From NCBI GenBank assembly GCA_964512225.1, contig CAZEKB010000017.1:1-64000 (forward strand): 64,000 nt of DNA, in the 5' to 3' direction. Numbering within the stretch: the stretch's first letter is position 1; each line of letters opens with the position of its first letter. A model generated the notes under the pieces. It had not been told where the DNA came from and did not search any database. It saw nothing but the letters and a program-made list of their open reading frames with translations. A program made the translations under genes and the position numbers. Origin of the DNA: CAZEKB01 sp964512225. GTDB lineage: Bacteria; Myxococcota_A; UBA796; UBA9615. This document shows positions 1 to 9,453 of the stretch, one piece after another.

Positions 1-229
1 GGGGGGCCCCCCCCCGGTCGGGGGGGCCCCCGACGCCCCCCCCCGGGGGGGCCCCCCGGCCGCCGGGGGCGCGGGGCCCCGCGGCCGGCTCGTCGCACTC
101 GGGCAGGGGCGTCTGCTCCGGGGGAGGCTCCACGCACCCCCCGGACGCGCCCGCGAGCAGGCTCGCCAGCGCGAGGCGGAGCGGCGCCGAAGCGCCCCGG
201 GGGAGGTCGCCGGTCACCTCCCCCAGCAT
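1..229 (-). CDS. Partial putative lipoprotein, cut by the window edge
   Basis: An open frame runs from an ATG at 229 (an in-frame GTG lies at 217) to the left edge without a stop. The first 32 residues look like a lipoprotein signal: an Arg-containing start, a hydrophobic stretch (LRLALASLLAGASGGC) and a Cys at about residue 32 preceded by Ser-Gly-Gly. The mature part begins VEPPPEQTPLPECDEP and then becomes pure Gly/Pro/Arg because the DNA at 1-60 is almost only runs of G and C. That edge may be a real Pro/Gly-rich segment or an assembly artefact. The function is unknown. The gene diverges from the tRNA-Leu promoter. Confidence is limited by the missing C-terminus and by the fact that GC-rich DNA readily gives open frames. 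Confidence 0.4.
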   Translation of the reverse strand, partial: MLGEVTGDLPRGASAPLRLALASLLAGASGGCVEPPPEQTPLPECDEPAAGPRAPGGRGAPPGGGVGGPPDRGGAP

Positions 230-251
230 CCCACGTTCGCGAGCCGGTCGA

Positions 252-279
252 TTGACAGCGAGGCCGGCGGCGATAAGAT
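252..279 (+). promoter_or_regulatory. Sigma-70-type promoter for tRNA-Leu
   Basis: TTGACA at 252-257 and TAAGAT at 274-279 are separated by 16 bp. The predicted transcription start near 286 is about 26 bp before the mature 5' end of the tRNA. A perfect -35 hexamer in such GC-rich DNA is unlikely to be chance. Confidence 0.7.
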
Positions 280-311
280 TCGTCGCTCGCCGCTCGCCGG
301 CGACGTTCCTT

Positions 312-398
<87 letters not shown>

Positions 399-461
399 AC
401 CGCAAGGATCTCGTCGGGTCGCCTCCTCACCGGGGGCGGCCCGACGTCCTTGGGGACCGCC

Positions 462-1706
462 ATGAGAGTGCTTCACACCGCCGATTGGCACCTCGGAGCC
501 GGCCTGGAGGGCGCGTCGCGCACGCCCGACCACGAGCACTTCCTCGCCTTCCTGAGGGGCGCCGTGGAGGAGCACCGGGTCGAGGTGCTCGTGATCGCGG
601 GCGACGTGTTCGATCACGGGCAGCCGTCGGCGGAGGCGCTGCGCACCTACTACCGGTTCCTCGTGGGCCTGCGCGGGACGCCGTGCCGCAAGGTGGTCGT
701 CGTGGCCGGCAACCACGACTCGGCCGCGCGGCTCGAGGCCCCCGCCGAGGTGCTGGACGCGGTGGGGGTGCACGTGGTGGGGGGGCTCGATCGCGGGGCG
801 CACGAGCGACTCGTCGTGCCCCTGGAGGACGCGGACGGCGCGGTGCGGGCGGTGCTGCTCGCGGTCCCGTTCGTCCACGAGTACCGCCTGGGCCTCCGCA
901 CGACGGGGCTCCAGGCGTCCCACATCCGCGCCGCGTTCAAGGAGCGCTTCCGGGCGCTCTACCGCAACCTCACGGACGCCGCCCTCGAGCGCTTCCCGGG
1001 CGTCCCCGTGCTCGCCACCGGGCACCTCACCTGCGTGGGCGCGGATCGCGCGGACGCCCCCCTCGACATCCACCTCGTGGGGACGATCGGCGGCCTCCCC
1101 GACGACATCTTCGACCCCCGCCTCCGCTACGTCGCGCTGGGCCACATCCACCGCTGCATGCGGGTCGGCGGGCCCGCCTGGTACAGCGGATCGCCGATCC
1201 CGCTCACGATCCGGGAGATGGACGAGCCCCGCCGCGTCCTCATCGTGGACACGGACGATCCCGCCCCGGTGTGGACGCCGACGCCGGTGGACGTCCCCCT
1301 CGCGCGCAAGCTCCTGCGCATGGAGGGGTCGCTCGACGACGTGCGCGCCGAGCTGGCCGGCCTCGCGTGGACGGACCCGCTGCCGCCCCTGCTCTACCTG
1401 CACCTCCACGTGGCGGAGTTCCAACCCCAGGCGCCCGCCGAGCTGTTCAAGCTGCTGGCCGAGACGTTCCCCGACGACGACCCGGCCGCCCGCCCCAAGC
1501 TGGTGCGCATCCGCCAATTCCTGCCCGCCGGCGCGGAGGCGGAGGCCGAGCGATCGCCGGAGCTCCCGTCGCTCCGCGACGTGACGCCCGAGGACGTATT
1601 CCGACGCCTGTGCGAGGCGTCCGGGGTCGAGCTGGACGGCGAGCTGCTCACCGCCTTCCGCTCCCTCGTCGCGGACGAGGCCGGGGCGAACGGGGGCCCG
1701 GCGTGA
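462..1706 (+). CDS. sbcD: DNA double-strand-break nuclease subunit SbcD (Mre11-type)
   Basis: The protein (414 residues) is a Mre11/SbcD-type metallophosphoesterase. It forms the nuclease half of the SbcCD complex, which trims DNA ends and cleaves hairpins. The phosphoesterase motifs appear in order: DWHLG near the N-terminus (HTADWHLG), GDVFD, GNHDS, and GHIHR further on. The start at 462 is chosen because the protein then begins MRVLHTADWHLG, as is usual for the family; the open frame extends upstream only through the tRNA gene. The stop overlaps the GTG start of sbcC by four bases (GTGA), so the two subunits are very likely translationally coupled. The length is normal for the family. Confidence 0.95.
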   Translation: MRVLHTADWHLGAGLEGASRTPDHEHFLAFLRGAVEEHRVEVLVIAGDVFDHGQPSAEALRTYYRFLVGLRGTPCRKVVVVAGNHDSAARLEAPAEVLDAVGVHVVGGLDRGAHERLVVPLEDADGAVRAVLLAVPFVHEYRLGLRTTGLQASHIRAAFKERFRALYRNLTDAALERFPGVPVLATGHLTCVGADRADAPLDIHLVGTIGGLPDDIFDPRLRYVALGHIHRCMRVGGPAWYSGSPIPLTIREMDEPRRVLIVDTDDPAPVWTPTPVDVPLARKLLRMEGSLDDVRAELAGLAWTDPLPPLLYLHLHVAEFQPQAPAELFKLLAETFPDDDPAARPKLVRIRQFLPAGAEAEAERSPELPSLRDVTPEDVFRRLCEASGVELDGELLTAFRSLVADEAGANGGPA

Positions 1707-4700
1707 AGCTGCACCGCATCCGCCTGTGCAACCTGAACTCGCTGTACGGCGAGCAGGAGCTCGACCTCGACGCGGGCCTGGGGAACGCGCCCCTGTTCCT
1801 GGTGGTGGGCCCGACGGGCGCGGGCAAGTCGACCCTGCTCGACGCGATCTGCCTCGCGCTGTTCGGGGCGACGCCGCGGCTCGAGAAGGCGAAGTCGGTG
1901 AAGGTCGGGGACGCCGACGCGCGGCGGGTGATGTCGCACGGGACGGGGGACTGCTGGGCGGAGGTGGAGTTCAGCAAGCTCGAGAACGCCCTGCGTCGGC
2001 GCTATCGAGCGCGCTGGCGTTGCTCCCGGGCGCGGGGACGAGCGGACGGTCGCCTGCAGGATCCCCACCGCAGCCTCGAGGTGCGCGGCGACGACGGTGC
2101 CTGGACGATCCTCGTGAGCGACCACCGGAGGAAGTTCTTCGAGGGGCCCTTCCACCGCGTGCTCGAGGGGATGACGCCCGCGGAGTTCAACCGCGCCATC
2201 CTGCTCGCACAGGGGGACTTCGCCGCGTTCCTGAAGGCCTCGGTGGCGGACCGAGCGGCGCTGCTTGAGCGGCTCACGGACACCGAGATCTACAAGCAGC
2301 TGGGGAGCCGCGCGAACCACCGTCGCCAGGCGGTGGAGGCGGCGCTGAAGACGACCCGCGCGGTGGCCGAGGGCATCGAGTTCCTCACGGACGAGGAGCG
2401 GGAGACCCGTCAGGCGGCGCGGGCCGACCTCGCCGCCGCGCTCGCGGACGCGACCACCCTGCGCGACCGTCGGCGGGAGCGGCTGACCTGGCTGCGCACC
2501 CGCGAGTCGCTCGTGGCGCGCCTCGCCGAGGCGGAGGCCGCGGCCCGCGGCGCGGGGGCCGCGTGGGCCGAGCGGAGCGCCGACTTCGAGCGGCTGCGGG
2601 AGCACCAGCGGTGCGAGGAGGCCGCGCGGCTGGCGGAGTCCGCGACCGTCGTGTCCGCGGACCGGGGGGCAGCCGAGGTGGAGCTCGGGATGTTCGAGGG
2701 CCGACTGACGGAGCAGATCGAGGGCCTGGTCGGGGACCGTCGCGCCGCGGAGGAGGCCGCGACCCGTCGCGCCGACGCCGAGGGCCGCCGCTCGGCCCTC
2801 GACCCCACGCTCGACGCCGCGGTGGTCGCCCGCGCCCGGGCCCAGGACGCCGCGCGCCAGGCCGAAGAGGCGGCCCAGGAGCTGGCGGCCGCGCGTCACA
2901 CCGCGGACGAGGCGCGACGCGCGGCGCGGGAGGCTCAGCGCGCGAGCGAGGCCGCGGCCGCGCCGTCGGAGGCCGCGCGGGCGGTCGAGCTGGCCGAGGG
3001 TCGGCTCGCCGACGCCCTCGACGGGGAGCCCGATCCCGCGACCCGGCGGCGAGCCCTCGGCGGCCGGATCGCCGCGGGCCAGGACCGTCGCGCCCTCCTG
3101 CGCCGGGCCCTGGAGGCCGGGGAGCGCGCCGCGGCCGCGGAGCGTCGCGCCGCCCGCACCGAGGAGCACCGCGCCCGCGTCGAGCGAGCCTGCGCCGAAG
3201 CGGACGCCGGGGCGCGCGAGGCCAAGGACGGGCTCCTCGAGGCGGCCGCCGCCCTGGCCGACGAGACGGCCCTCCGGGAGAACCTCGGGTGGACCCTCGC
3301 GGTGGTCCGAGGCCGGGAGAACCTGGTCCCCGGCGAGCCCTGCGCCCTGTGCGGGTCGTCGGAGCACGCGCCCGACGCCGCGCCTCACGAGCCCGAGGTG
3401 GAGGCGCGCATCGCGGCCGCGGACGAGCGCCGCGACCGGGCCCGACGACGGCACGGGTCGGCGGCGACCGAAGAGCGAGCGGCGGCCACCAAGGCCGCGG
3501 AGGGCCGTGCCGCCCTGCAGGCCGCGACCGAGGCCGCGCGGGAGGCGGCCGACGCCCGCGCGGTCGCGCTCGCCGAGCAGAGCGACGCCCTGACGGCGGC
3601 GGAGCTCCCGGAGTCGGCGGGGCCCGACGCGGTGCGCGACGCCGAGGCCGCGATCGTCGCCGCGGGCCGAGTCGCCGCCGAGGCCCTGGACACCCTCGAG
3701 GCCGCGCGCGAGGGCCTCGCCCAGGCCCGGGAGGCGTTGGCCGGGGCCGAGGAGCGCGCCCGCAGCACCGGCGAGGCGGCCCGGGCCGCCGAGGCGCGGG
3801 CCGCCGCCGCGGATCGGGCGGTGGTGGAGGCCCGGGCCCGATCCGAGCGCCGCGACGAGGACCGCCGCCGCCGAGCCCGCTCCGAGAGCGAGGCGATCGA
3901 AGCCGTGCGCAGCGCGATGGCGGACGCCTCCGAGGCCGCGGGCACCCTCGATCTCTTCTCCGCGGTCGCCCGCCCCGCGGACCTGGATCTCGACGCCCTG
4001 CAGGCCGAGGCCGACGAGGCCGTGCAGCGGCGTCGCGCGGCCGACGAGGAGACGAAGCGCGCGGTCGCCCGTCGGGAGGCGGCGGTGGCGGCTGCGACCT
4101 CCGCCCGGGACGCCGCGAAGCGCCGGCTGGAGGCCCTGGCCGAGCGGCTGTTCCGCCGCGAGGATCTGCTCCTGAAGGCGCTCACGGCCGTCGGTCTGAG
4201 CGACGTCGCCGCCCTCCGCGCCTGCCGCCTGTCCCCCGCCGAGGCCGAGCGGCTCGACACGGACCGCACCCGCCTGGCGGACGCGGCCGGCCGGGCGGCC
4301 ACGGTCTTCACCGAGCGAACCACGGCCCTCGCCGAGCACGACGAGCGCGCTCCCGAGGGGGCCGACGATCCGACCTCTCCCGAGGACCTGGCCGAAGCCA
4401 TCGGCCGCCTCGAGGTGCGCATCGAGCAGCTCCAGCAGGAGCACGCCGACGCCCGCTCCGTCCTCGATCTGGACGACGAGCACCGCCGCCGCCACCGCGA
4501 CCTGCTCGCCGAGGAGCGCAGGGCCCGCGCCCGGGCCGAGGTCTGGCAGCGGCTCCACCGGCTGATCGGCGTCGGCGACGGTCAGGCCTTCAAGAACTTC
4601 GCCCAGATCCTCAACCTCGGCGAGCTCATCGGCAAGGCCAACCACCACCTCGCGCGGCTGTCGGATCGCTACCGCCTCACGCCCGCCCTGGACGACGAGG

Positions 4701-5089
4701 GGCGACCTCGGCTCTCCTTCGCCGTCGTGGACCGCTACCAGGCCGACGAGCAGCGTCCGCTGACCACGCTCTCGGGCGGAGAGACGTTCCTCGTCTCGCT
4801 GTCTCTGGCGCTCGCCCTCGCCGACTTCCGCACCGTCCGCATGCCGATCGAGACGCTGCTCCTGGACGAGGGCTTCGGCACGCTCGACCACGCGACGCTC
4901 GACGTCGCGATGAGCGCGCTGGACCGGCTCCAGGCGGGCGGCACCCAGGTGGGGATCATCAGCCACGTGGAGGCGCTCAAGGCTCGCGTGCCCGCGCAGG
5001 TCCTCGTCGAGCCGGTGGGCGACGGGCGGTCGGTGGTGCGGGTGCGTCCCCCGGAGCCGGCGGTGCAGCTCGCGCTCACGCCGGCCTGA
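1703..5089 (+). CDS. sbcC: DNA double-strand-break ATPase subunit SbcC (Rad50-type)
   Basis: A 1128-residue SMC-like ATPase, the partner of SbcD. The Walker A motif GPTGAGKST is at about residues 36-44. Two very long Ala/Glu/Arg-rich coiled-coil arms flank a zinc hook, CALC, at Cys547 and Cys550, the point where two molecules join. The C-terminal half supplies the ABC signature LSGGE at about 1023-1027 and the Walker B segment LLLDEGFGTLD. The GTG start sits inside the sbcD stop (GTGA). The gene ends 18 bp before the stop of the convergent kinase gene. Its coiled-coil region is so biased in composition that long spurious frames appear on both strands; only this frame carries the motifs. Confidence 0.95.
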   Translation: MKLHRIRLCNLNSLYGEQELDLDAGLGNAPLFLVVGPTGAGKSTLLDAICLALFGATPRLEKAKSVKVGDADARRVMSHGTGDCWAEVEFSKLENALRRRYRARWRCSRARGRADGRLQDPHRSLEVRGDDGAWTILVSDHRRKFFEGPFHRVLEGMTPAEFNRAILLAQGDFAAFLKASVADRAALLERLTDTEIYKQLGSRANHRRQAVEAALKTTRAVAEGIEFLTDEERETRQAARADLAAALADATTLRDRRRERLTWLRTRESLVARLAEAEAAARGAGAAWAERSADFERLREHQRCEEAARLAESATVVSADRGAAEVELGMFEGRLTEQIEGLVGDRRAAEEAATRRADAEGRRSALDPTLDAAVVARARAQDAARQAEEAAQELAAARHTADEARRAAREAQRASEAAAAPSEAARAVELAEGRLADALDGEPDPATRRRALGGRIAAGQDRRALLRRALEAGERAAAAERRAARTEEHRARVERACAEADAGAREAKDGLLEAAAALADETALRENLGWTLAVVRGRENLVPGEPCALCGSSEHAPDAAPHEPEVEARIAAADERRDRARRRHGSAATEERAAATKAAEGRAALQAATEAAREAADARAVALAEQSDALTAAELPESAGPDAVRDAEAAIVAAGRVAAEALDTLEAAREGLAQAREALAGAEERARSTGEAARAAEARAAAADRAVVEARARSERRDEDRRRRARSESEAIEAVRSAMADASEAAGTLDLFSAVARPADLDLDALQAEADEAVQRRRAADEETKRAVARREAAVAAATSARDAAKRRLEALAERLFRREDLLLKALTAVGLSDVAALRACRLSPAEAERLDTDRTRLADAAGRAATVFTERTTALAEHDERAPEGADDPTSPEDLAEAIGRLEVRIEQLQQEHADARSVLDLDDEHRRRHRDLLAEERRARARAEVWQRLHRLIGVGDGQAFKNFAQILNLGELIGKANHHLARLSDRYRLTPALDDEGRPRLSFAVVDRYQADEQRPLTTLSGGETFLVSLSLALALADFRTVRMPIETLLLDEGFGTLDHATLDVAMSALDRLQAGGTQVGIISHVEALKARVPAQVLVEPVGDGRSVVRVRPPEPAVQLALTPA

Positions 5090-5107
5090 CCGGCGCCGCG
5101 GTCGGCC

Positions 5108-8100
5108 CTACACCGGCGCCTGCATCGTGGCGGTCGCCTCGTCGACCTCGGGGATGGGGATCGGCTGCATGCCGTCGGCGTCCGCGAGCAGCTCGCGCGC
5201 CTTGTGGACCTCGCCCCGGCGCGTATAGACGCGGGCCAGGAACACCTTGCCCTGCGACGCGATCTCCTTGTCGCCCGCCTTCTGCGCCCGCGCGATACCG
5301 CTGGTGAGGGCCTCCTCGCCCTCCTCGATCTCGCCCCGGAGCGCCTGCAGGTACCCCAGGTAGACGAGGTTCATCGCCCGGCCCAGCTCCCAGTCGTTGG
5401 CGTCCGCCGCCGCGAGCGACTCTTCGAAGTACTGGAACGCGCGGGCGTAGTCGCCCATGCGGAAGTACACGTCGCCGATGTTGTGCAGGTTGACGATCAC
5501 GCCCCGCCGGTACTCGATCCCCTGGCGGATCTCGCAGGCCTGTCGGTAGCAGTCGAGGGCCTCGCGGAACTTCTCCATGTGGATGAAGGTGACGCCCAGG
5601 TTGTTGAGGAGCTTGCCCTGGAGGACCTTGTCGTCGGTCTCCATGGCGATCTCCCGCGCCTGGTTGAGGTGTCGCTCGCTGAGCGGGTACTGGCCCGAGC
5701 GCATGTAGTAGGAGCCCAGCGACCCGAGGATGCGGGCGACCCGGATCTTGTCGTCGTTGGCCCTGGCCGTCTCGAGCGCCCGGGTGAGGGCGCGCCGCGC
5801 GGACGCGAAGTCGCCCTTCTTGAGGGCCCAGCCCGCGACCTCTTCGTCGGCGTCCGTGCGGAGCGCCTCGTCGTCCATGAGCTCGGCCATTTCCTGGGCG
5901 CGAGCGAGGAACGAGCCCGCCGCGTCCAGCTTGCCGAGCTCGACGCGCGCGTGGCCCAGCTTGATCAGGGCCTTGGTCTCGAGCTTCTCGTCGTCGGCCT
6001 CGCCCGCAAAGTCCAGCGCCTTCGCGTAGTTGCGCTCGGCCTCCTTGAAGGCGACGTCGCGCCCGCGGATGTCGCCGATGCGGAGGTACAGCTCGGCGAG
6101 GTGGGCGGCGGTCTCCCGGGCCTCGCCCTGCTGGGCCTCGGCCCCGCGCAGCAGGAGGATCGCGCGCTGGAAGCAGCGCAGCGCCTCGCGGTTGAAGTAG
6201 CCGCGGTCGTAGGCGATGCCCGCCTGCTCCGCGAACCCCGCGGCCCGACGCAGCAGCCCACCCGCCTGGTAGTGCCGCGACAGCGACTCGTAGTGGGGCC
6301 GGAGCTGGTCCTCGTGCTGCCGCTCGATCGCCTCGCCGATGCGGACGTGGAACTCCTTGGCGCGCCCCGCGAGGATCCCGCGCGTGGTGACCTCCCAGCA
6401 CAGGTTGTTGCGGAAGGTGTAGTCGGCCTCCGCCGACTGCTCTTCGGCTCGCATGGGCCGCACGAGCTTGAGGGCCTGGAGCCGCGCGAGCACCTCGGTG
6501 AGCCGCTCCGGATCGAGCTGGGTGGTCTCCTGGAGCAGCCGCCTCTCGAAGGACCGTCCGATCGTCGCCGCGACCTCCACGACCACCCGCTCGCCCGAGC
6601 TCAAGGAGCTGATCCGGGAGCCGATCAGGTCCTCGACGGACGCGGGGATGCCGGCCTCGTCGAGGTTCCCCTTGAGCACGACCTCCCCGCTCTGGATCTG
6701 GACGATCCCCTGGCGCCTCAGCTGACCCACGATCTCCTTGACGAACAGGGCGTTGCCGCCGCTGGACTCGTAGACCAGCTCCTCCAGCGGCTCGGGGATC
6801 TCCGCGACGCCCAGGATCTCCGCCGTGAAGCGCCGCACCTCCTCGAGCTTCATGGGCGGCATCGGGAGGCGCACGACGGCATCGTCGTCGAACGGCAGCT
6901 CCCCGTTGGGGGGCTGGGTGACGACGAGCAGCAGCTTGCGGTCGCCGAGCGTGCGCATCAGGTGCAGGGCGAGCTCGCCGGTGTAGTGATCGACGAACTG
7001 GAAGTTCTCCAGCGCGATGACGAGGAACCCGTCGTCGCACAGGCCCGCGAAGACCTTGCGGATCGCCTCGAAGACGCCGATGCGCTTCTGGTCCCCGCTG
7101 AGGTACTTCAGGTTGCTGTTCTCGAACTCGAGCTCGAACAGCTGGCCGATGATGTGGATGTCGATGGGGTCGAGCCGCAGCTCGGCGAGGCGGAGCAGCT
7201 TCTCCCGGCGCAGCTCCTCGGGGTCGTCCTCTTCGAAGCCGCAGACCTGCTCCAGGACCTCCCGGAACGGCAGGAACGGCGTCTCCCGACGGTAGAAGTA
7301 GCCGCGGCCCGAGTAGAACGCGATCTCCTGTTCCCGAGTGATCTCGCGGATCTCCCGCAGGAACCTCGCCCGCCCGGATCCGGCGTCACCTTCGAGGGAC
7401 AGGACGGCCGCCCGGCTCTGCGCCACCCGCTTGATCATCCCCAGCAGGATCTCGAACTCGTCGCCTCGCTTGACCCAGCGCCCCGCGGAGCCGCGCTCAC
7501 CGCGCCCGCGCAGGCGCTTGAGCCGGTAGGGACGGATCGTCTGCGACGCCCACTTCACGCCGACCTCGGGGAGCTCGTCGAACTCCCCCCACTCGGACGT
7601 CAGGCCCCACACCTTCTCGGACACCAGGACCTCGTCGAGCCCCGCCGCCTCGCAGAGCCGACGCGCCTGCTTCACCGTGTCGCCCCACGGCGTGTAGCCG
7701 CGGTGCCGGCGCTTGCGCTTCTTCTTCTTGCCGCCCGCGACGAGGACCGCGCCCCGGTGCACACCCATGGACAGGTGCACCTGCTCGCCCTTCGCCTCGG
7801 CGAATTTCTCCGAGATCCTGCGCAAGTCGCTGGCACACCTGAGGCAAAGCTCGAGGTCCTTGCTCGTGGGATCCTCGAGACCCCAGAAGATCAGGAGCCG
7901 GTCGGCGTCGAGCCGGGCGATCGTGCCACGGTACTTCTTGATGACGGTCGCGAGGGACTTCAGGAAGCTGAAGTTCAGCCGCAGGAGCAGCTCTTCACCG
8001 ACGCGCTCGGCGATGTCCGTCAGCCCCGTGATCTCGACCGCCAGGACCTCCACCTGGCGGCGGTCGCCCTGGGCCATGGGGGCGGTCCCGAGGCCCGGGG

Positions 8101-9229
8101 TGGAGCCGGTGCGGTTGGAGAAGGAGTAGCTGAGGTCGATCGGCTGCCACTCGCCCGAGACGAGGGCCCCCTCGGACTCGTCGGCCTTGCCGAGGGCGTC
8201 GTCGATCGTCAGGTCCGGCACGATGACGGGCTGCTGGTTGAGCTCGTCGATGTCCTTCGCGATCGCGTTGACCACGGAGCCCGCGCTCGCGCGCTGGTAC
8301 TCCTCGGCGAACATCTCCTTCTGGAAGTGCGCGAGATCGGCGCGCGTCACCCGCATGCCGACGTCGTACAGGAAGGACAGCAGGTCCTCCTGGAGGTCCC
8401 GCGCGCGCTGGTAGCGCTGGTCGGGATCGCGGTGCAGCGCCTTGAGCGCGATCTCCTCGAGCCGGGCCGGGATCTCGGGGTTGACGGCGCGCGGCGGAGG
8501 GATCTCCGCGTTGCGCACCATGCGCATCTTCTCCTGGCGGTCCTTGCCCGCGTACAGCCGCTGGCCCGTGATCGACTCGTAGAGGATGATCCCGCAGGCG
8601 AAGATGTCCGAGCGGGCGTCCACCGAGCCGCCGGTGGCCTGCTCCGGGGACATGTAGGCGAACTTGCCGCCCGCCATCTTCCCCTTCTCCTCCTCGACCA
8701 CCTCGCCGACCCGGGCGATGCCGAAGTCCACGAGCTTCACGTCTCCCTCGTAGGAGATGAGGATGTTGTGGGGGGAGACGTCCTGGTGGACCACGTTGAG
8801 GGGGCGGCCGCCCGGATCGGTCAGGTTGTGCGCGTAGTCGAGCCCGCGAGCGACCTCGGTGATGATGTAGACGCCCGTGGGGATCGGCAGGAAGCGCCGG
8901 GTCTTGCGCCCGAGCTTGATGATCCGCATGAGGTCCTGGCCATGGATGAACTCCATGGCCATGTAGTAGTCCTCGCCGACGACCCCCAGGTCGTACACCT
9001 GGACGATGTTCGCGTGGTTCAACGAGACGGCGATCTTCGCCTCGTTGATGAACATCCGCACGAACTCGGGGTTCCGCGAGAGGTGCGGGAGGATCTTCTT
9101 GATGACGAGCAGCTTCTCGAAGCCCGCGACGCCGTAGGACTTGGCCTTGTAGACCTCGGCCATGCCGCCGGTCGCGATCTTCTCGATCAGCTGGTATTTG
9201 CCGAACCGGATCGGTTCGAAGTCAGCCAT
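5108..9229 (-). CDS. Giant Ser/Thr protein kinase with cyclase-like, AAA-like ATPase and TPR regions
   Basis: A 1373-residue multidomain signalling protein. Residues 11-285 are an Hanks-type kinase: Gly loop IATGGMAEVY, Lys in VIKK, catalytic HQDVSPHN near 148-155, DFG near 168 and the activation-segment YMSPEQ. Residues 390-540 resemble a class III nucleotide cyclase, but the first metal-binding Asp is Glu (VEITGLTD). From about 585 follows a STAND/AAA-type ATPase as in transcriptional regulators of the MalT/AcyC style; its P-loop reads GDAGSGRAR, with Arg where Lys is expected. TPR-type helical repeats fill roughly 960-1350. No membrane segment is evident, so it is probably cytoplasmic. This architecture is common in Myxococcota, where it links a stress or nutrient signal to phosphorylation; the ligand is unknown. 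The ATG is followed directly by the kinase domain. Confidence 0.88.
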   Translation of the reverse strand: MADFEPIRFGKYQLIEKIATGGMAEVYKAKSYGVAGFEKLLVIKKILPHLSRNPEFVRMFINEAKIAVSLNHANIVQVYDLGVVGEDYYMAMEFIHGQDLMRIIKLGRKTRRFLPIPTGVYIITEVARGLDYAHNLTDPGGRPLNVVHQDVSPHNILISYEGDVKLVDFGIARVGEVVEEEKGKMAGGKFAYMSPEQATGGSVDARSDIFACGIILYESITGQRLYAGKDRQEKMRMVRNAEIPPPRAVNPEIPARLEEIALKALHRDPDQRYQRARDLQEDLLSFLYDVGMRVTRADLAHFQKEMFAEEYQRASAGSVVNAIAKDIDELNQQPVIVPDLTIDDALGKADESEGALVSGEWQPIDLSYSFSNRTGSTPGLGTAPMAQGDRRQVEVLAVEITGLTDIAERVGEELLLRLNFSFLKSLATVIKKYRGTIARLDADRLLIFWGLEDPTSKDLELCLRCASDLRRISEKFAEAKGEQVHLSMGVHRGAVLVAGGKKKKRKRRHRGYTPWGDTVKQARRLCEAAGLDEVLVSEKVWGLTSEWGEFDELPEVGVKWASQTIRPYRLKRLRGRGERGSAGRWVKRGDEFEILLGMIKRVAQSRAAVLSLEGDAGSGRARFLREIREITREQEIAFYSGRGYFYRRETPFLPFREVLEQVCGFEEDDPEELRREKLLRLAELRLDPIDIHIIGQLFELEFENSNLKYLSGDQKRIGVFEAIRKVFAGLCDDGFLVIALENFQFVDHYTGELALHLMRTLGDRKLLLVVTQPPNGELPFDDDAVVRLPMPPMKLEEVRRFTAEILGVAEIPEPLEELVYESSGGNALFVKEIVGQLRRQGIVQIQSGEVVLKGNLDEAGIPASVEDLIGSRISSLSSGERVVVEVAATIGRSFERRLLQETTQLDPERLTEVLARLQALKLVRPMRAEEQSAEADYTFRNNLCWEVTTRGILAGRAKEFHVRIGEAIERQHEDQLRPHYESLSRHYQAGGLLRRAAGFAEQAGIAYDRGYFNREALRCFQRAILLLRGAEAQQGEARETAAHLAELYLRIGDIRGRDVAFKEAERNYAKALDFAGEADDEKLETKALIKLGHARVELGKLDAAGSFLARAQEMAELMDDEALRTDADEEVAGWALKKGDFASARRALTRALETARANDDKIRVARILGSLGSYYMRSGQYPLSERHLNQAREIAMETDDKVLQGKLLNNLGVTFIHMEKFREALDCYRQACEIRQGIEYRRGVIVNLHNIGDVYFRMGDYARAFQYFEESLAAADANDWELGRAMNLVYLGYLQALRGEIEEGEEALTSGIARAQKAGDKEIASQGKVFLARVYTRRGEVHKARELLADADGMQPIPIPEVDEATATMQAPV

Positions 9230-9278
9230 CCCGGCGTGGTCCCCGACCGCCCTCCGGTCGCGGGGGGCAGAGCACCGG

Positions 9279-9284
9279 ATTGTA
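9279..9284 (-). promoter_or_regulatory. Possible -10 element for the kinase gene
   Basis: Read on the minus strand, 9284-9279 is TACAAT, about 50 bp upstream of the kinase ATG. No convincing -35 hexamer sits 16-18 bp further upstream, so the call rests on one element. A 6-bp hairpin (CGACCG/CGGTCG, 9244-9260) would lie in the leader. The rest of 9230-9453 shows nothing coding. Confidence 0.3.
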
Positions 9285-9453
9285 GCAGCGCGCGCGCGTC
9301 GCGCTCACACGTGCGCGCGGGACGGCACCGGTGGCGGCGAGGACTCGGCCCGGATCGCGACGACGGTGCCGAGGTCCCGGGTGAACGCGTATTCGAATGC
9401 GCCGAAAGTCGGGACGGGGGGACGGAGGAAGCGAGGCGGGTCGAGGACCGCCG

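Noticed and set aside
1394..4966. Very long minus-strand open frame opposite sbcC
   Set aside because: It is the mirror of the Ala/Glu/Arg-rich coiled coil; it has no domain pattern and the plus frame has all ABC and zinc-hook motifs.
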